This document shows, in pieces, positions 50,557 through 60,004 of a stretch of DNA of 64,000 bases (positions are counted from its first letter, which is position 1; each line of letters opens with the position of its first letter). Location of the stretch: the NCBI RefSeq assembly GCF_007845675.1, contig NZ_VOBR01000007.1, forward strand, positions 124,001 through 188,000. Reading direction: 5' to 3'. The notes below the pieces were generated by a model. The model worked only from the letters and a program-made list of their open reading frames with translations, was not told the origin of the DNA and made no database searches. The translations under genes and the position numbers were made by a program. Source of the DNA: Lentzea tibetensis (GTDB taxonomy: Bacteria > Actinomycetota > Actinomycetes > Mycobacteriales > Pseudonocardiaceae).

Positions 50557-51990
50557 TCAGTCGTCCAGTTCCGCCTCCGCCCGCGCGATGGCCGCGAACT
50601 CCTCTTCGGGAGCGTTGGCGACGAGGTGGTGGCGGCTATAGAACCAGAAGTACGCGAGCGCCACGATCACGATTGCGGCAGTTACTCCGGCTGCGATCTT
50701 GTCGACGAAGAATGTCGCAATCACGGCTGCTACAGCGAGTACCAGGGCGACTCCGGTGGTGACAACTCCGCCGGGAGTCCGATACGGACGCTGCATCTCC
50801 GGCTCGCGCACGCGCAGCACGATGTGCGAGACCATCATCAGCACGTAGGACAGGGCGGCGCCGAAGACCGCGATGTTGATCAGGCGTGCACCGCCGGTGA
50901 GCGGATCGACGCTCTTCATGATCGATGCCAGCGCGAAGCCGATGGTGCCGGGCACGATCAGCGCCAGGTACGGCGTCTTGCGCTTGCCCGTCTTCGACAG
51001 CCAGCGCGGCAGGTAGCCTGCGCGCGACAGCGCGAACAGCTGCCGCGAGTACGCGTAGATGATCGAGAAGAACGACGCGACGAGCCCGGCCAGACCGACG
51101 TAGTTGACCAGCTGCGCCAGGAAGTTGTCGCCGCCGTACGCCGCGCGCACCGCCTCGGGCAGCGGGTTGCCGGACGACATCAGCGCCTTCGCGCCCGCGC
51201 CACCCGGCGCGAACACGAGGATCAGCGCCGCGAACACGAGCAGCGCCAGCATCGCGCCGATGATGCCGCGCGGCATGTCCTTCTTCGGGTCGCGCGCCTC
51301 CTCGGCCGCGAGCGGCACGCCCTCGACCGCGAGGAAGAACCAGATCGCGTAGACCAGTGCGCCCAGCGCACCGGTCACGCCCATCGGCAGGAAGCTGCCG
51401 TCGCCGATGTCGAACAGCTTGGCCGAGTCGAACTTCGGGATCATGCCGACGATGAACGCGACCAGTGCGACGACCGCGACACCGGTGATCACGAACATCA
51501 GCCGCAGCGCCTCGCCCACGCCGTACAGGTGCACGCCGACGAAGAGCACGTAGCAGACCAGGTACACCGGCCACGAGCTGGTGAGCCCGAACAGGCCGAG
51601 CGCTTGGACGTAGTCGCCGATGAACACGACGATCGCGGCGGGTGCGATGGCGTACTCGACGAGGATCGCGATGCCCGTGGCGAAGCCGCCCAGCGGTCCC
51701 AGCGCGCGTCGTGCGAAGCCGTACCCGGCGCCCGCCACGGGAAGTGCGGCCGCCAGTTCGGCGAGGCCGAACACCATGCAGGTGTACATGGCGCCCATGA
51801 GGATCGTGGCGACGAGCAGGCCGCCCCAGCCGCCCTGGGCGAGGCCGAAGTTCCACCCGGCGAAGTCGCCGGAGATCACGTAGGAGACACCGAGACCGGC
51901 GAGGAGGACCCAGCCGGCGGCGCCCCGTTTCAGCTGTCGGTGCTCCAGGTACTCGCTGCCGACGTTCTCGTACTCCACATGCTTGGCCAT
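50557..51990 (-). CDS. Amino-acid/ethanolamine permease (APC family)
   Basis: 477 residues, 12 hydrophobic segments, with APC signatures (GVSYVISGDFAGWNFGLAQGGWGGLLVA, ELAAALPVAGAGYGFARRALGPLGGF). The first of these is characteristic of ethanolamine permeases. ATG 51990 has AGGGGGCG upstream. Divergent from a GlnA4-like ligase, so uptake of ethanolamine or another amine for the gamma-glutamylation pathway is likely. Confidence 0.82.
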   Translation of the reverse strand: MAKHVEYENVGSEYLEHRQLKRGAAGWVLLAGLGVSYVISGDFAGWNFGLAQGGWGGLLVATILMGAMYTCMVFGLAELAAALPVAGAGYGFARRALGPLGGFATGIAILVEYAIAPAAIVVFIGDYVQALGLFGLTSSWPVYLVCYVLFVGVHLYGVGEALRLMFVITGVAVVALVAFIVGMIPKFDSAKLFDIGDGSFLPMGVTGALGALVYAIWFFLAVEGVPLAAEEARDPKKDMPRGIIGAMLALLVFAALILVFAPGGAGAKALMSSGNPLPEAVRAAYGGDNFLAQLVNYVGLAGLVASFFSIIYAYSRQLFALSRAGYLPRWLSKTGKRKTPYLALIVPGTIGFALASIMKSVDPLTGGARLINIAVFGAALSYVLMMVSHIVLRVREPEMQRPYRTPGGVVTTGVALVLAVAAVIATFFVDKIAAGVTAAIVIVALAYFWFYSRHHLVANAPEEEFAAIARAEAELDD

Positions 51991-52113
51991 TGCGCCCCCT
52001 AATGGGTCACCGGCTGGTCCTTTAAGGATCGGTTGAGGGTGGCGCGCATCACCCGATGGTGTCAAGATGGGAGCGCCAATGGATCGGTGTCGTACCTTTG
52101 GAGGTAGTTGAGG

Positions 52114-53454
52114 ATGCTCACCGTCGAGGAGTTGCGCGGGCTCGTGGACACCGGCGAGATCGACACCGTGCTGGTCGCGATCGTGGACATGCAGGGCCGT
52201 CTGCAGGGCAAGCGGTGCGCCGCGCGGTACTTCCTCGACGAGGTCGCCACGCACGCCGCGGAGGGCTGCAACTACCTGCTCGCGGTCGACGTCGAGATGA
52301 ACCCGGTCAGCGGCTTCGAGATGTCCTCCTGGGAGCGCGGCTACGGCGACTTCGTGATGCAGCCCGACTTGTCGACCCTGCGGCGCGTGCCGTGGCACGA
52401 GGGCACCGCGATTGTCATGTGCGACGTCCGCTGGGAGAACGGCGACCCGGTCACCGCGTCACCGCGGCAGGTCCTGCGCCGCCAGCTGGAGCGGCTGCAC
52501 GAGCGCGGGCTGGAGGCGTACGTCGGCACCGAGCTCGAGTTCATCGTCTTCGACGACACCTACGAGCAGGCCTGGAACACCGGCTACCGGAACCTGACGC
52601 CGTCCAACCAGTACAACGTCGACTACTCGCTGCTCGGCACCGCGCGCATCGAGCCGCTGCTGCGCTCGATCCGCAACGGCATGGCGGGCGCGGGCATGGT
52701 CGTCGAGTCCGCCAAGGGCGAGTGCAACCCCGGCCAGCACGAGATCGCGTTCCGCTACACGACGGCGCTCGCCACGTGCGACAACCACAGCATCTACAAG
52801 ACGGGGTCCAAGGAGATCGCGTCGCAGCAGGGCAAGTCGCTCACCTACATGGCGAAGTACAACGAGCGCGAGGGCAACTCGTGCCACATCCACCTGAGCC
52901 TGCGCTCGCAGGACGGCGAGCCGGTGTTCGCCGAAGGCCAGGGCATGTCCAAGATGATGGAGCACTTCCTCGCCGGGCAGCTGGCCGCGCTGCGCGAGTT
53001 CACCTACTTCCTCGCGCCGAACATCAACTCCTACAAGCGCTTCGTCAAGGGCAGCTTCGCGCCGACCGCGGTCGCGTGGGGCCGCGACAACCGGACGTGC
53101 GCGCTGCGGGTCGTCGGCCACGGCCAGTCGCTGCGCTTCGAGAACCGCGTGCCGGGCGGTGACGTGAACCCGTACCTGGCGGTCGCCGCGCTGATCGCGG
53201 CCGGACTGCACGGCGTGGAGAACGAGCTGCCGCTCGAGGACGAGTTCGTCGGCAACGCCTACGCGTCCGACCGCGCCACCGTCCCGACGACGCTGCGCGA
53301 CGCGGCCGATCTGCTGGCGCAGAGCGAACTGGCGCGCGAGACGTTCGGCAAGGACGTCGTCGAGCACTACCTGAACGCGGCACGCGTCGAGCTCGCCGCG
53401 TACGACGCAGTGGTCACCGACTGGGAGAGGATCCGTGGCTTCGAACGGCTCTGA
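52114..53454 (+). CDS. Gamma-glutamyl-amine ligase, GlnA4-like (glutamine synthetase family)
   Basis: 446 residues: glutamine-synthetase catalytic fold with ELEFIVFD, KGECNPGQHEIAF, EGNSCHIHLSL and RFENRVPGGDVNPYLAVAALIAAG. The N-terminal ammonium-binding loop (DGSS in true GlnA) is replaced (VDVEMNPVSGFEMSSWERG), as in enzymes that use amines. Related GlnA4/GlnA3 form gamma-glutamyl-ethanolamide or gamma-glutamyl-polyamines. It heads a cluster in the same order as M. tuberculosis Rv2860c-Rv2857c. ATG 52114 follows GGAGGT. Confidence 0.85.
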   Translation: MLTVEELRGLVDTGEIDTVLVAIVDMQGRLQGKRCAARYFLDEVATHAAEGCNYLLAVDVEMNPVSGFEMSSWERGYGDFVMQPDLSTLRRVPWHEGTAIVMCDVRWENGDPVTASPRQVLRRQLERLHERGLEAYVGTELEFIVFDDTYEQAWNTGYRNLTPSNQYNVDYSLLGTARIEPLLRSIRNGMAGAGMVVESAKGECNPGQHEIAFRYTTALATCDNHSIYKTGSKEIASQQGKSLTYMAKYNEREGNSCHIHLSLRSQDGEPVFAEGQGMSKMMEHFLAGQLAALREFTYFLAPNINSYKRFVKGSFAPTAVAWGRDNRTCALRVVGHGQSLRFENRVPGGDVNPYLAVAALIAAGLHGVENELPLEDEFVGNAYASDRATVPTTLRDAADLLAQSELARETFGKDVVEHYLNAARVELAAYDAVVTDWERIRGFERL

Positions 53455-54208
53455 ACCGATCCGGCCTGGCCCCCCTCCGGGGGGATCGGAGACCCCACTC
53501 ACATCGTCTCAGAGGGGTCTGACAATTCGGCCGCTCATCGGCATCAGCACCTACCTGGAGCGGACTCGCTTCGGCTTCTGGGACGTGGAGGCCGCGGTGC
53601 TGTACCGCGGCTACCTGGACTGCGTGGTGCGCGCGGGCGGCAACCCCGTGATGCTGCCACCGGTCGGGGAGTGGACCGCCGACACCATCGGGTTCCTCGA
53701 CGGGCTGGTGCTCGCCGGCGGCGCGGACCTCGACCCCGCGTCCTACGGCCAGGAACCCGCGCCCGAGACGGGTGCGCCCCGGCCGGAACGCGACGCGTCG
53801 GAGTTCGCACTGGTGCACGCGGCGCTGAAGAACGACCTGCCGGTGCTCGGCGTGTGCCGCGGCATGCAGGTGCTGAACGTCGCGCTGGGCGGGACGTTGC
53901 ACCAGCACGTCGATGGCCACAACCCGGCGCCGTCGGTGTTCGAGCACACGGACATCTCGGTCGAGCGGGACACCGCGCTGGCCGGGATCTTCGGCGCGGG
54001 CACGACCGTGCAGTGCCATCACCACCAGGCGCTGGACCGGCTCGGTGACGGGCTGCGCGTCACCGCCACGGCACCGGACGGCATCGCGGAGGCCGTGGAG
54101 CTGGCCGGTGCGCGGTTCGTCGTCGGTGTGCAGTCGCACCCCGAGCAGGACGTTGACGACCTCAGGTTGTTCGAAGCACTGATCGCAGCCGCTGCGAGGG
54201 CGCGTTGA
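53435..54208 (+). CDS. Gamma-glutamyl hydrolase (peptidase C26)
   Basis: 257 residues: nucleophile Cys in VLGVCRGMQVLNVALGG, His and Glu in VGVQSHPEQ, and GLVLAGGADLDPASYGQE. Class I glutamine-amidotransferase fold. Cuts gamma-glutamyl amides in the last step of amine breakdown (PuuD type). GTG start overlaps the ligase by 20 bases. Confidence 0.88.
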   Translation: MASNGSEPIRPGPPPGGSETPLTSSQRGLTIRPLIGISTYLERTRFGFWDVEAAVLYRGYLDCVVRAGGNPVMLPPVGEWTADTIGFLDGLVLAGGADLDPASYGQEPAPETGAPRPERDASEFALVHAALKNDLPVLGVCRGMQVLNVALGGTLHQHVDGHNPAPSVFEHTDISVERDTALAGIFGAGTTVQCHHHQALDRLGDGLRVTATAPDGIAEAVELAGARFVVGVQSHPEQDVDDLRLFEALIAAAARAR

Positions 54209-54303
54209 TGTCTGGACTGAGTCATTTCGTGCGTGGTCCGCGCCCCCAGGCGCGGGCCGCGTGCGAAATCACGAGGGAAGACATCAACCGAAGGCGCCCT
54301 CGC
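54194..54303. repeat. Long imperfect inverted repeat
   Basis: GCGAGGGCGCGTTGATGTCT (54194-54213) pairs with AGACATCAAC (54279-54288) and, after a 5-base bulge, GCGCCCTCGC (54294-54303). Inner arms ATTTCGTGCG and CGTGCGAAAT and GC-rich runs also pair, closing on CCCA. Begins in the C26 stop region and ends 41 bases before the aldehyde dehydrogenase start. Confidence 0.7.
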
Positions 54304-54344
54304 CGCGTGAGCGGAGCGAACGCAATCAAACACAGGAGTACAGC

Positions 54345-55697
54345 GTGACCTTTGACGTCATCAACCCGGCGACCGAGGAGTTGGTGCGGTCCGTTCCGCA
54401 CACGTCGCTGGAGGAGACGGACGCGGCCATCGCACGGGCGGCCGCGGCTTTCCCGGCGTGGCGTGACGTCGCGCCGGGGGATCGGGCGCGGCTGCTGCGC
54501 CGGTTCGCGGACGTCGTCGACGGCCACGTCGAGGAGCTCGCCCAGCTGGAGGTGACGAACTCCGGCCACACCGTCGGCAACGCCCGCTGGGAGGCCGGGA
54601 ACGTCCGCGACGTGCTGCACTACTACGCGGCCGCCCCGGAACGCCTGTTCGGCAAGCAGATCCCCGTCGCGGGTGGCCTGGACGTCACGTTCCACGAGCC
54701 GCTCGGCGTCATCGGCGTGATCGTGCCGTGGAACTTCCCGATGCCGATCGCGGGCTGGGGTTTCGCGCCCGCGCTGGCCGCGGGCAACACGGTGGTGCTG
54801 AAGCCCGCCGAGCTGACGCCGCTGACCGCGATCCGGCTCGGCGAGCTGGCTCGTGAGGCGGGCATCCCGGAGGACGTGTTCCAGGTGCTGCCCGGCAAGG
54901 GTTCCGTGGTGGGCCAGCGGTTCGTGACGCACCCCGCGGTGCGCAAGGTCGTGTTCACCGGGTCGACCGAGGTCGGCAAGCAGATCATGGCCGGGTGCGC
55001 GGACCAGGTGAAGCGCGTGACGCTGGAGCTGGGAGGCAAGTCCGCGAACGTCGTGTTCGCGGACTCCGACCTGGAGCAGGCGGCCGCCACCGCGCCGTAC
55101 GGCGTGTTCGACAACGCGGGCCAGGATTGCTGCGCGCGGTCGCGGATCCTGGTGGAGCGGTCCGTCTACGACCGGTTCATGGAACTGCTCGAGCCCGCGG
55201 TGAATGGCGTCGTCGTCGGTGCGCCCGGCGACGAGAAGACCGAGATGGGCCCGCTGATCTCGGCCGCGCACCACGCGACCGTGTCCGGCTACGTGCCCGC
55301 GGGCGCGCCCATCGCGTTCCAGGGCACCGCGCCCGACGGACCGGGCTTCTGGTTCCCGCCGACGGTGCTGACGCCGTCGCCGGACGACCGGACCGTCCGC
55401 GAGGAGATCTTCGGACCCGTCGTGGTCGTGCTGCCGTTCACCGACGAGGCCGACGCGATCCGGATCGCGAACGACAGCGAGTACGGGCTCTCGGGTTCCA
55501 TCTGGACGCGAGACGTCGGCCGCGCCCTTCGCGTCTCGCGGGCCGTCGAGGCCGGGAACCTCTCGGTGAACTCGCATTCGTCCGTTCGCTACTGGACGCC
55601 GTTCGGCGGCCTCAAGCAGTCCGGTCTCGGCCGTGAGCTCGGTCCGGACGCGCTGGACTCCTTCACCGATGTCAAGAACGTCTTCATCGCTAGCTGA
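54345..55697 (+). CDS. Aldehyde dehydrogenase
   Basis: 450 residues: NAD-binding FTGSTEVGKQI, general-base Glu in TLELGGKSANVV, catalytic Cys262 in NAGQDCCARSR, and EEIFGPVVVVLPF. GTG 54345 after AGGAG. In the gamma-glutamylated-amine pathway it oxidises the aldehyde made from the amine part; in the same place M. tuberculosis has aldC (Rv2858c). Confidence 0.9.
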   Translation: MTFDVINPATEELVRSVPHTSLEETDAAIARAAAAFPAWRDVAPGDRARLLRRFADVVDGHVEELAQLEVTNSGHTVGNARWEAGNVRDVLHYYAAAPERLFGKQIPVAGGLDVTFHEPLGVIGVIVPWNFPMPIAGWGFAPALAAGNTVVLKPAELTPLTAIRLGELAREAGIPEDVFQVLPGKGSVVGQRFVTHPAVRKVVFTGSTEVGKQIMAGCADQVKRVTLELGGKSANVVFADSDLEQAAATAPYGVFDNAGQDCCARSRILVERSVYDRFMELLEPAVNGVVVGAPGDEKTEMGPLISAAHHATVSGYVPAGAPIAFQGTAPDGPGFWFPPTVLTPSPDDRTVREEIFGPVVVVLPFTDEADAIRIANDSEYGLSGSIWTRDVGRALRVSRAVEAGNLSVNSHSSVRYWTPFGGLKQSGLGRELGPDALDSFTDVKNVFIAS

Positions 55698-55719
55698 GTT
55701 TTGGGCGTAGCTGAGAAAC

Positions 55720-56499
55720 ATGGGAGAGCAGATGGTGCAGCGACTCGAGGGCCGCGTGGCCGTCGTGACGGGTGGCGGCAGCGGGATCGGGCTGGCCTCG
55801 GTCCGCAGGCTGGCGAGCGAGGGCGCGAAGGTCGTCGTCGCCGACGTCGACCCGGTCGCGGGCAAGGCGGCGGCCGACGAGGCGGGCGGGCTGTTCGTCC
55901 AGGTGGACGTGACGGACGAAGAGCAGGTCAAAGCGCTCTTCCAGACCACTGTGGACACTTACGGCAAGCTGGACATCGCGTTCAACAACGCCGGGATCTC
56001 GCCGCCCGACGACGACTCGATCCTCACGACGGGCATCGAGGCGTGGGACCGCGTGCAGAAGGTGAACCTCACGTCGGTCTACCTGTGCTGCAAGTACGCG
56101 ATCCCGCACATGCAGGCGAACGGCAAGGGCTCGATCATCAACACGGCGTCGTTCGTGGCGACGATGGGCGCGGCGACGTCCCAGATCTCCTACACGGCGT
56201 CGAAGGGCGGCGTGCTGGCGATGAGCCGCGAGCTGGGCGTCCAGTTCGCGCGGGAGGGCATCCGCGTGAATGCGCTTTCCCCCGGACCGGTCAACACGCC
56301 GCTGCTGCGCGAGCTGTTCGCCAAGGATCCTGAGCGCGCCGCGCGCAGGTTGGTGCACGTGCCGCTCGGCAGGTTCGCCGAACCCGAGGAAATCGCCGCC
56401 GCTGTCGCGTTTCTCGCGTCGGACGACTCGTCGTTCATGACGGCGTCGAACTTCCTCGTCGACGGCGGGATCGCCGGGGCCTATGTGACACCTTTGTAG
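55720..56499 (+). CDS. SDR-family oxidoreductase
   Basis: 259 residues: cofactor motif VTGGGSGIGLAS, active-site NTASFVATMG and YTASK, then PGPVNTP. Adjacent to the aldehyde dehydrogenase, matching Rv2857c in M. tuberculosis. It may oxidise the gamma-glutamyl-ethanolamide alcohol to the aldehyde. An internal ATG 55732 with GGGAG is an alternative start. Confidence 0.85.
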   Translation: MGEQMVQRLEGRVAVVTGGGSGIGLASVRRLASEGAKVVVADVDPVAGKAAADEAGGLFVQVDVTDEEQVKALFQTTVDTYGKLDIAFNNAGISPPDDDSILTTGIEAWDRVQKVNLTSVYLCCKYAIPHMQANGKGSIINTASFVATMGAATSQISYTASKGGVLAMSRELGVQFAREGIRVNALSPGPVNTPLLRELFAKDPERAARRLVHVPLGRFAEPEEIAAAVAFLASDDSSFMTASNFLVDGGIAGAYVTPL

Positions 56500-57201
56500 A
56501 TGATGGAGCACGCGCAGGAGGCGTTGTTCCGCCCGGTGCGGGCGGGCAACGCCTTCGAGGAGACCGTCGAACGGCTCATGCAGGCCATCCGGCTCGGCGT
56601 CGTCGGGCCGGGGGAGAGGCTGCCCGCGGAACGGGAGCTGGCCACCAAGCTGGGCGTGAGCCGAGTGACGCTGCGCGAGGCGATCAGGTCGTTGCAGGAG
56701 AACGGTTTCGTCGAGTCACGACGTGGCCGTTACGGCGGCACGTTCGTGCGCATGGAACTGCCGGGCGTCGTGCCGGGTCTCGCGGAGACCGGGGACATCC
56801 GGGACGCGCTGACGTTGCGGAAGGTGCTGGAGACCGGTGCCGCGGAGTGCGCGGCCGGCCGCTCTCTCGGTCCGTCGGAACGCCGTGGCCTGCGTTCGCG
56901 GCTGGCCGAGTCGTGCTCGGCGGACCTGGGGGAGTACCGGCGCAAGGACTCGCGGCTGCACCTCGCGATCGCCGAGGTGACGGGTTCGGCGTCGCTGACC
57001 GCGGCGATCGCCGAGTCGCGGATGCGGGTCAACGAGCTGCTGGACAACATCCCGTTGCTGGAACCCAATCTCGCGCACTCCAACGAGCAGCACGAACGCA
57101 TCATCGCGTCCATTCTGGACGGTGACCCGGCAGCTGCGAGGCAGGCGATGGCGGAGCACCTGGACGGCACGGCTTCATTGCTTCGCGGGTTTTTGACCTG
57201 A
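56500..57201 (+). CDS. GntR-family regulator (FadR/FCD type)
   Basis: 233 residues: winged helix LGVVGPGERLPAERELATKLGVSRVTLREAIRSLQENGFVESRRGRYGGTFV, C-terminal FCD domain with helical ligand pocket (DSRLHLAIAEVTGSASLTAAI, NEQHERIIASILDGDPAAARQAMAEHL) with metal-binding Asp/His. Begins right after the SDR stop. Likely regulator of the gamma-glutamylation cluster. Confidence 0.88.
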   Translation: MMEHAQEALFRPVRAGNAFEETVERLMQAIRLGVVGPGERLPAERELATKLGVSRVTLREAIRSLQENGFVESRRGRYGGTFVRMELPGVVPGLAETGDIRDALTLRKVLETGAAECAAGRSLGPSERRGLRSRLAESCSADLGEYRRKDSRLHLAIAEVTGSASLTAAIAESRMRVNELLDNIPLLEPNLAHSNEQHERIIASILDGDPAAARQAMAEHLDGTASLLRGFLT

Positions 57202-57352
57202 CCGGTCAGTCCAATCTGCATACGTGAAAACGTTTACACGTTTGGCCTGTCTGATTGTCATGCACATCCCGCATGTAACGCCCCTTGGCGAGACGCTGTC
57301 GGGCCGTTACCGTCCGAATACCTCGGGGAACCCCCTGCGCGAGGAGCGGTTG

Positions 57353-58996
57353 ATGGCGGGTTTGCGCAAGGCGTTGCGTAACGCCATGGGCAGAGTGCAT
57401 TCACTGCGGGTGTTGTCCGCCGCCGGAATGGTGAGTTTGACCAACTTCAAGATGTCGGCGCAGGCCCTTCGCGAAGTGAAGATATGGGGTCCGAACGTGA
57501 CCGCCGTGCGGCGTTCCGTCCGGCTCAACCCCGATGGTGTTGCGGTGGTGGACGAACGCGGTTCCGTGACGTACCGCCAGTTGGACCGGCGTTCCACCGC
57601 CATCGCACAAGGGCTGCGTGCCCTGGGTGTGCAGGACCGGCACGTGGTCGCGGTGATGTGCCGCAACCACCGCGGCCTGGTCGAGACACTGCTGGGCTGC
57701 GCGAAACTCGGTGTGCGCGCATTGCTGGTGAACACCGGCTTCGGCGCACCCGTGCTGATGGACCTGTTGCGGCGCGAGAACGTCTCACTCGTCATCCACG
57801 ACGAGGAGTTCACGCCGCTGTTCCACCAGTTGCCGCCGCACATCCCGCGGTGGCTGGCGTGGTCGCGCGACGGTCTCGACCGCCGCACCCCCACGCTGGA
57901 CCAGTTGGTGGCGCGCGCCCCGCGCGGCGAGCTGGAACCCCCGCGCGAGCCGGGCATCGTCATCCAGCTGACGTCCGGCACGACGGGCATACCGAAGGGC
58001 ACCTACCGCGAGATCAAGTCGGTGCTCACGGCGTCCGACTTCCTCGACCGCATTCCGATGAACGCGGGCGAGTCGACGTTCGTGGCCGCACCGATCTTCC
58101 ACGCGGTCGGCTACTCGCACCTGACCCTGGCCCTCTCACTGGGTTCACGGGCGGTGTTGCAGCGCCGTTTCGATCCGCGCAAGACCCTGCGTTCGGTGCA
58201 GGGTCAGCGGTGCACGACGCTGGTGCTCGTGCCGACGATGCTGCAGCGCATCATGGAGCTGGATCAGTCCATTTTGGACTCGTTCGAGCTCGGCCACCTG
58301 CGGGTGCTGTTCTGCTCGGGAGCGACGATCCCGCCTGATCTCGTCGCGCGGACGATGAACACGTTCGGCGACGTGCTCTACAACCTGTACGGGTCCACCG
58401 AGGTGGCCGTGGCGACCGTCGCGACGCCGGAGGACCTGCGGGTCGCGCCGTCGACCGTGGGGCTGCCACCGCACAACTGCGTGGTGCACATCTACGACCA
58501 CGCCGCCGCGCGGATCACCACTCCCTACGTGACCGGGCGGATCTTCGTGGCCGGGTCGCTGACCGTCGACGGGTACACCGACGGGTCGCGCAAGGAGATG
58601 GTCGACGGCCTGGTGTCCACCGGCGACCTCGGCCACTTCGACGCGGCCGGGCGGCTGTACTTCGACGGCCGGGAGGACGACATGATCGTCTCCGGCGGGG
58701 AGAACGTCTATCCCGTCGAGGTCGAGAACCTGCTCATGACGCACTACCGGATTCGGGACGCCGCCGTGCTGGGCGTGCCCGACCCGGAGTACGGGCAGCG
58801 GCTGCGGGCGTTCGTGGTGCCGGTCGCCGGGGCGCGGATCGACGTGCGGGAGCTGCGGGAGTTCGTGCGGACCAGGCTCGCGCGGCACAAGGTGCCCCGT
58901 GAGGTCGTCGTGGTGCCCAAGCTGCCCCGCAACGCCACGGGCAAGGTCCTGCGCCGCCAGCTGATGTCGATCAGGTTCGGACCGCAGGCCCACTGA
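57353..58996 (+). CDS. Acyl-CoA synthetase (AMP-forming)
   Basis: 547 residues: AMP-binding motif QLTSGTTGIPKGTYRE, YNLYGSTEVAVAT, STGDLG and FDGREDDMIVSGGENVYP, and catalytic Lys in PRNATGKVLRRQL. Resembles FadD-type fatty acyl-CoA ligases such as FadD2/FadD12. ATG 57353, after GAGGAG; the longer frame from 57224 has no site. Substrate chain length unknown. Confidence 0.88.
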   Translation: MAGLRKALRNAMGRVHSLRVLSAAGMVSLTNFKMSAQALREVKIWGPNVTAVRRSVRLNPDGVAVVDERGSVTYRQLDRRSTAIAQGLRALGVQDRHVVAVMCRNHRGLVETLLGCAKLGVRALLVNTGFGAPVLMDLLRRENVSLVIHDEEFTPLFHQLPPHIPRWLAWSRDGLDRRTPTLDQLVARAPRGELEPPREPGIVIQLTSGTTGIPKGTYREIKSVLTASDFLDRIPMNAGESTFVAAPIFHAVGYSHLTLALSLGSRAVLQRRFDPRKTLRSVQGQRCTTLVLVPTMLQRIMELDQSILDSFELGHLRVLFCSGATIPPDLVARTMNTFGDVLYNLYGSTEVAVATVATPEDLRVAPSTVGLPPHNCVVHIYDHAAARITTPYVTGRIFVAGSLTVDGYTDGSRKEMVDGLVSTGDLGHFDAAGRLYFDGREDDMIVSGGENVYPVEVENLLMTHYRIRDAAVLGVPDPEYGQRLRAFVVPVAGARIDVRELREFVRTRLARHKVPREVVVVPKLPRNATGKVLRRQLMSIRFGPQAH

Positions 58997-59000
58997 CTCA

Positions 59001-59038
59001 GCCCACCGCGCCGCCCCTTGCGGTGCGGCGCGGTGGGC
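59001..59038. terminator. Bidirectional terminator
   Basis: GCCCACCGCGCCGC pairs with GCGGCGCGGTGGGC, between the convergent ligase and membrane-protein genes. Confidence 0.75.
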
Positions 59039-59049
59039 GACATCAGCTC

Positions 59050-59547
59050 CTAGCGGTGCCGGTGGTCGAACTCGGGACCAGGGCCGGGACCGCGGTCGCC
59101 CGGTCCGGGACCACGGTCGTAGAAGCGGCTGTGACCGCGGTCGTCGAAGCGACCGGGGCCGCCGGGGCCACGACCGCCGTCGCGGTCCGCGAGTGCGACG
59201 ATGCCGCCGCCGAGGATCAGGCCGAGCAGGCCGACCGCCACCAGCTGGGTGGCGCGGTGCCGGACGAAACCCCTGACACGGGCCCGGCGAGGCGAGGGTG
59301 CCGCTGGCGGCGGCTCGGCCGCGGTCGCGGCAGGCTGTGCGGCCGCCGGTTCGGTCGCGGCCGCCGGCTCCGGTGCGGGCTGGGCGGTCGCTTCGGGCGC
59401 CGGCTGTGCCCCGGAGGCTTCCGGCGCGGGCTGTGCCGGGGGCGGGGTGGACGGCAGCGGCTGGGTCGCCGAGGGTGGCGGTGTGCCGTCCTGCGGCGGC
59501 TGGGCTCCTGGCCGAGGCGGAGGTGCGGCGGGAGGTTCTTCGCTCAT
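59050..59547 (-). CDS. Pro/Ala-rich single-pass membrane protein
   Basis: 165 residues: residues 1-90 are a disordered Pro/Ala/Glu/Gln-rich segment, then a basic patch (SPRRARVRGFVRHR), one helix (LVAVGLLGLILGGGIVAL), then a Gly/Asp/Arg-rich tail outside (GRFDDRGHSRFYDRG). The pattern fits a small cell-envelope protein. Low complexity makes it hard to classify. Confidence 0.6.
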   Translation of the reverse strand: MSEEPPAAPPPRPGAQPPQDGTPPPSATQPLPSTPPPAQPAPEASGAQPAPEATAQPAPEPAAATEPAAAQPAATAAEPPPAAPSPRRARVRGFVRHRATQLVAVGLLGLILGGGIVALADRDGGRGPGGPGRFDDRGHSRFYDRGPGPGDRGPGPGPEFDHRHR

Positions 59548-59611
59548 GGCCCCAGGATGCGCTTCTGACCTGTGAAAATGCTGAAGCGAACCTGTCGTGA
59601 GGCCGTGGTTT

Positions 59612-59929
59612 TCAGGCCGTGATGACGTTGTTGAACCCGTGCCGCAGCAACTGGCGGTGCTGGTCGTCGTCCCAGCGGCCCGCGTCGGTGCGCAGGCTGT
59701 TCATGATGGGCTGGGCCGGGTCGAACGTGTGGCGCTGGTCGGCGAACGTGGCCCAGTAGTGCGCGGGGTCGAGGTCGTCGCCGTGCCAGATGAAGTGGAT
59801 CGTGGTGCGGGTGCCCTCCTGGGCGTCGCGGCGCAGGTAGTGGTCGCGCAGGTCGGCGTAGAGCAGCCGCAGTTCCGAGCGGTTCGAGCTGGTCAGGCGG
59901 ACTGGGCAGTCGATCACCTGGTGGTGCAT
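59612..59929 (-). CDS. Uncharacterised small protein
   Basis: 105 residues, starts MHHQVIDCPVRLTSSN with GGAG upstream of the ATG. Contains several His and Trp (TTIHFIWHGDDLDPAHYWATF). Family not recognised. A longer upstream frame lacks a ribosome site. Confidence 0.5.
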   Translation of the reverse strand: MHHQVIDCPVRLTSSNRSELRLLYADLRDHYLRRDAQEGTRTTIHFIWHGDDLDPAHYWATFADQRHTFDPAQPIMNSLRTDAGRWDDDQHRQLLRHGFNNVITA

Positions 59930-60004
59930 CGGAGAGCTCCTCGGGTGCGTCGGCGGGCCCCAACTGTGCTCTCGTACCGACCCGAGGCGCATCCGAAAAA
60001 CCAC

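Noticed and set aside
59023-59568. Glycine/arginine-rich plus-strand frame
   Set aside because: It mirrors the Pro/Ala-rich minus-strand membrane protein and has no start site; low complexity explains it.
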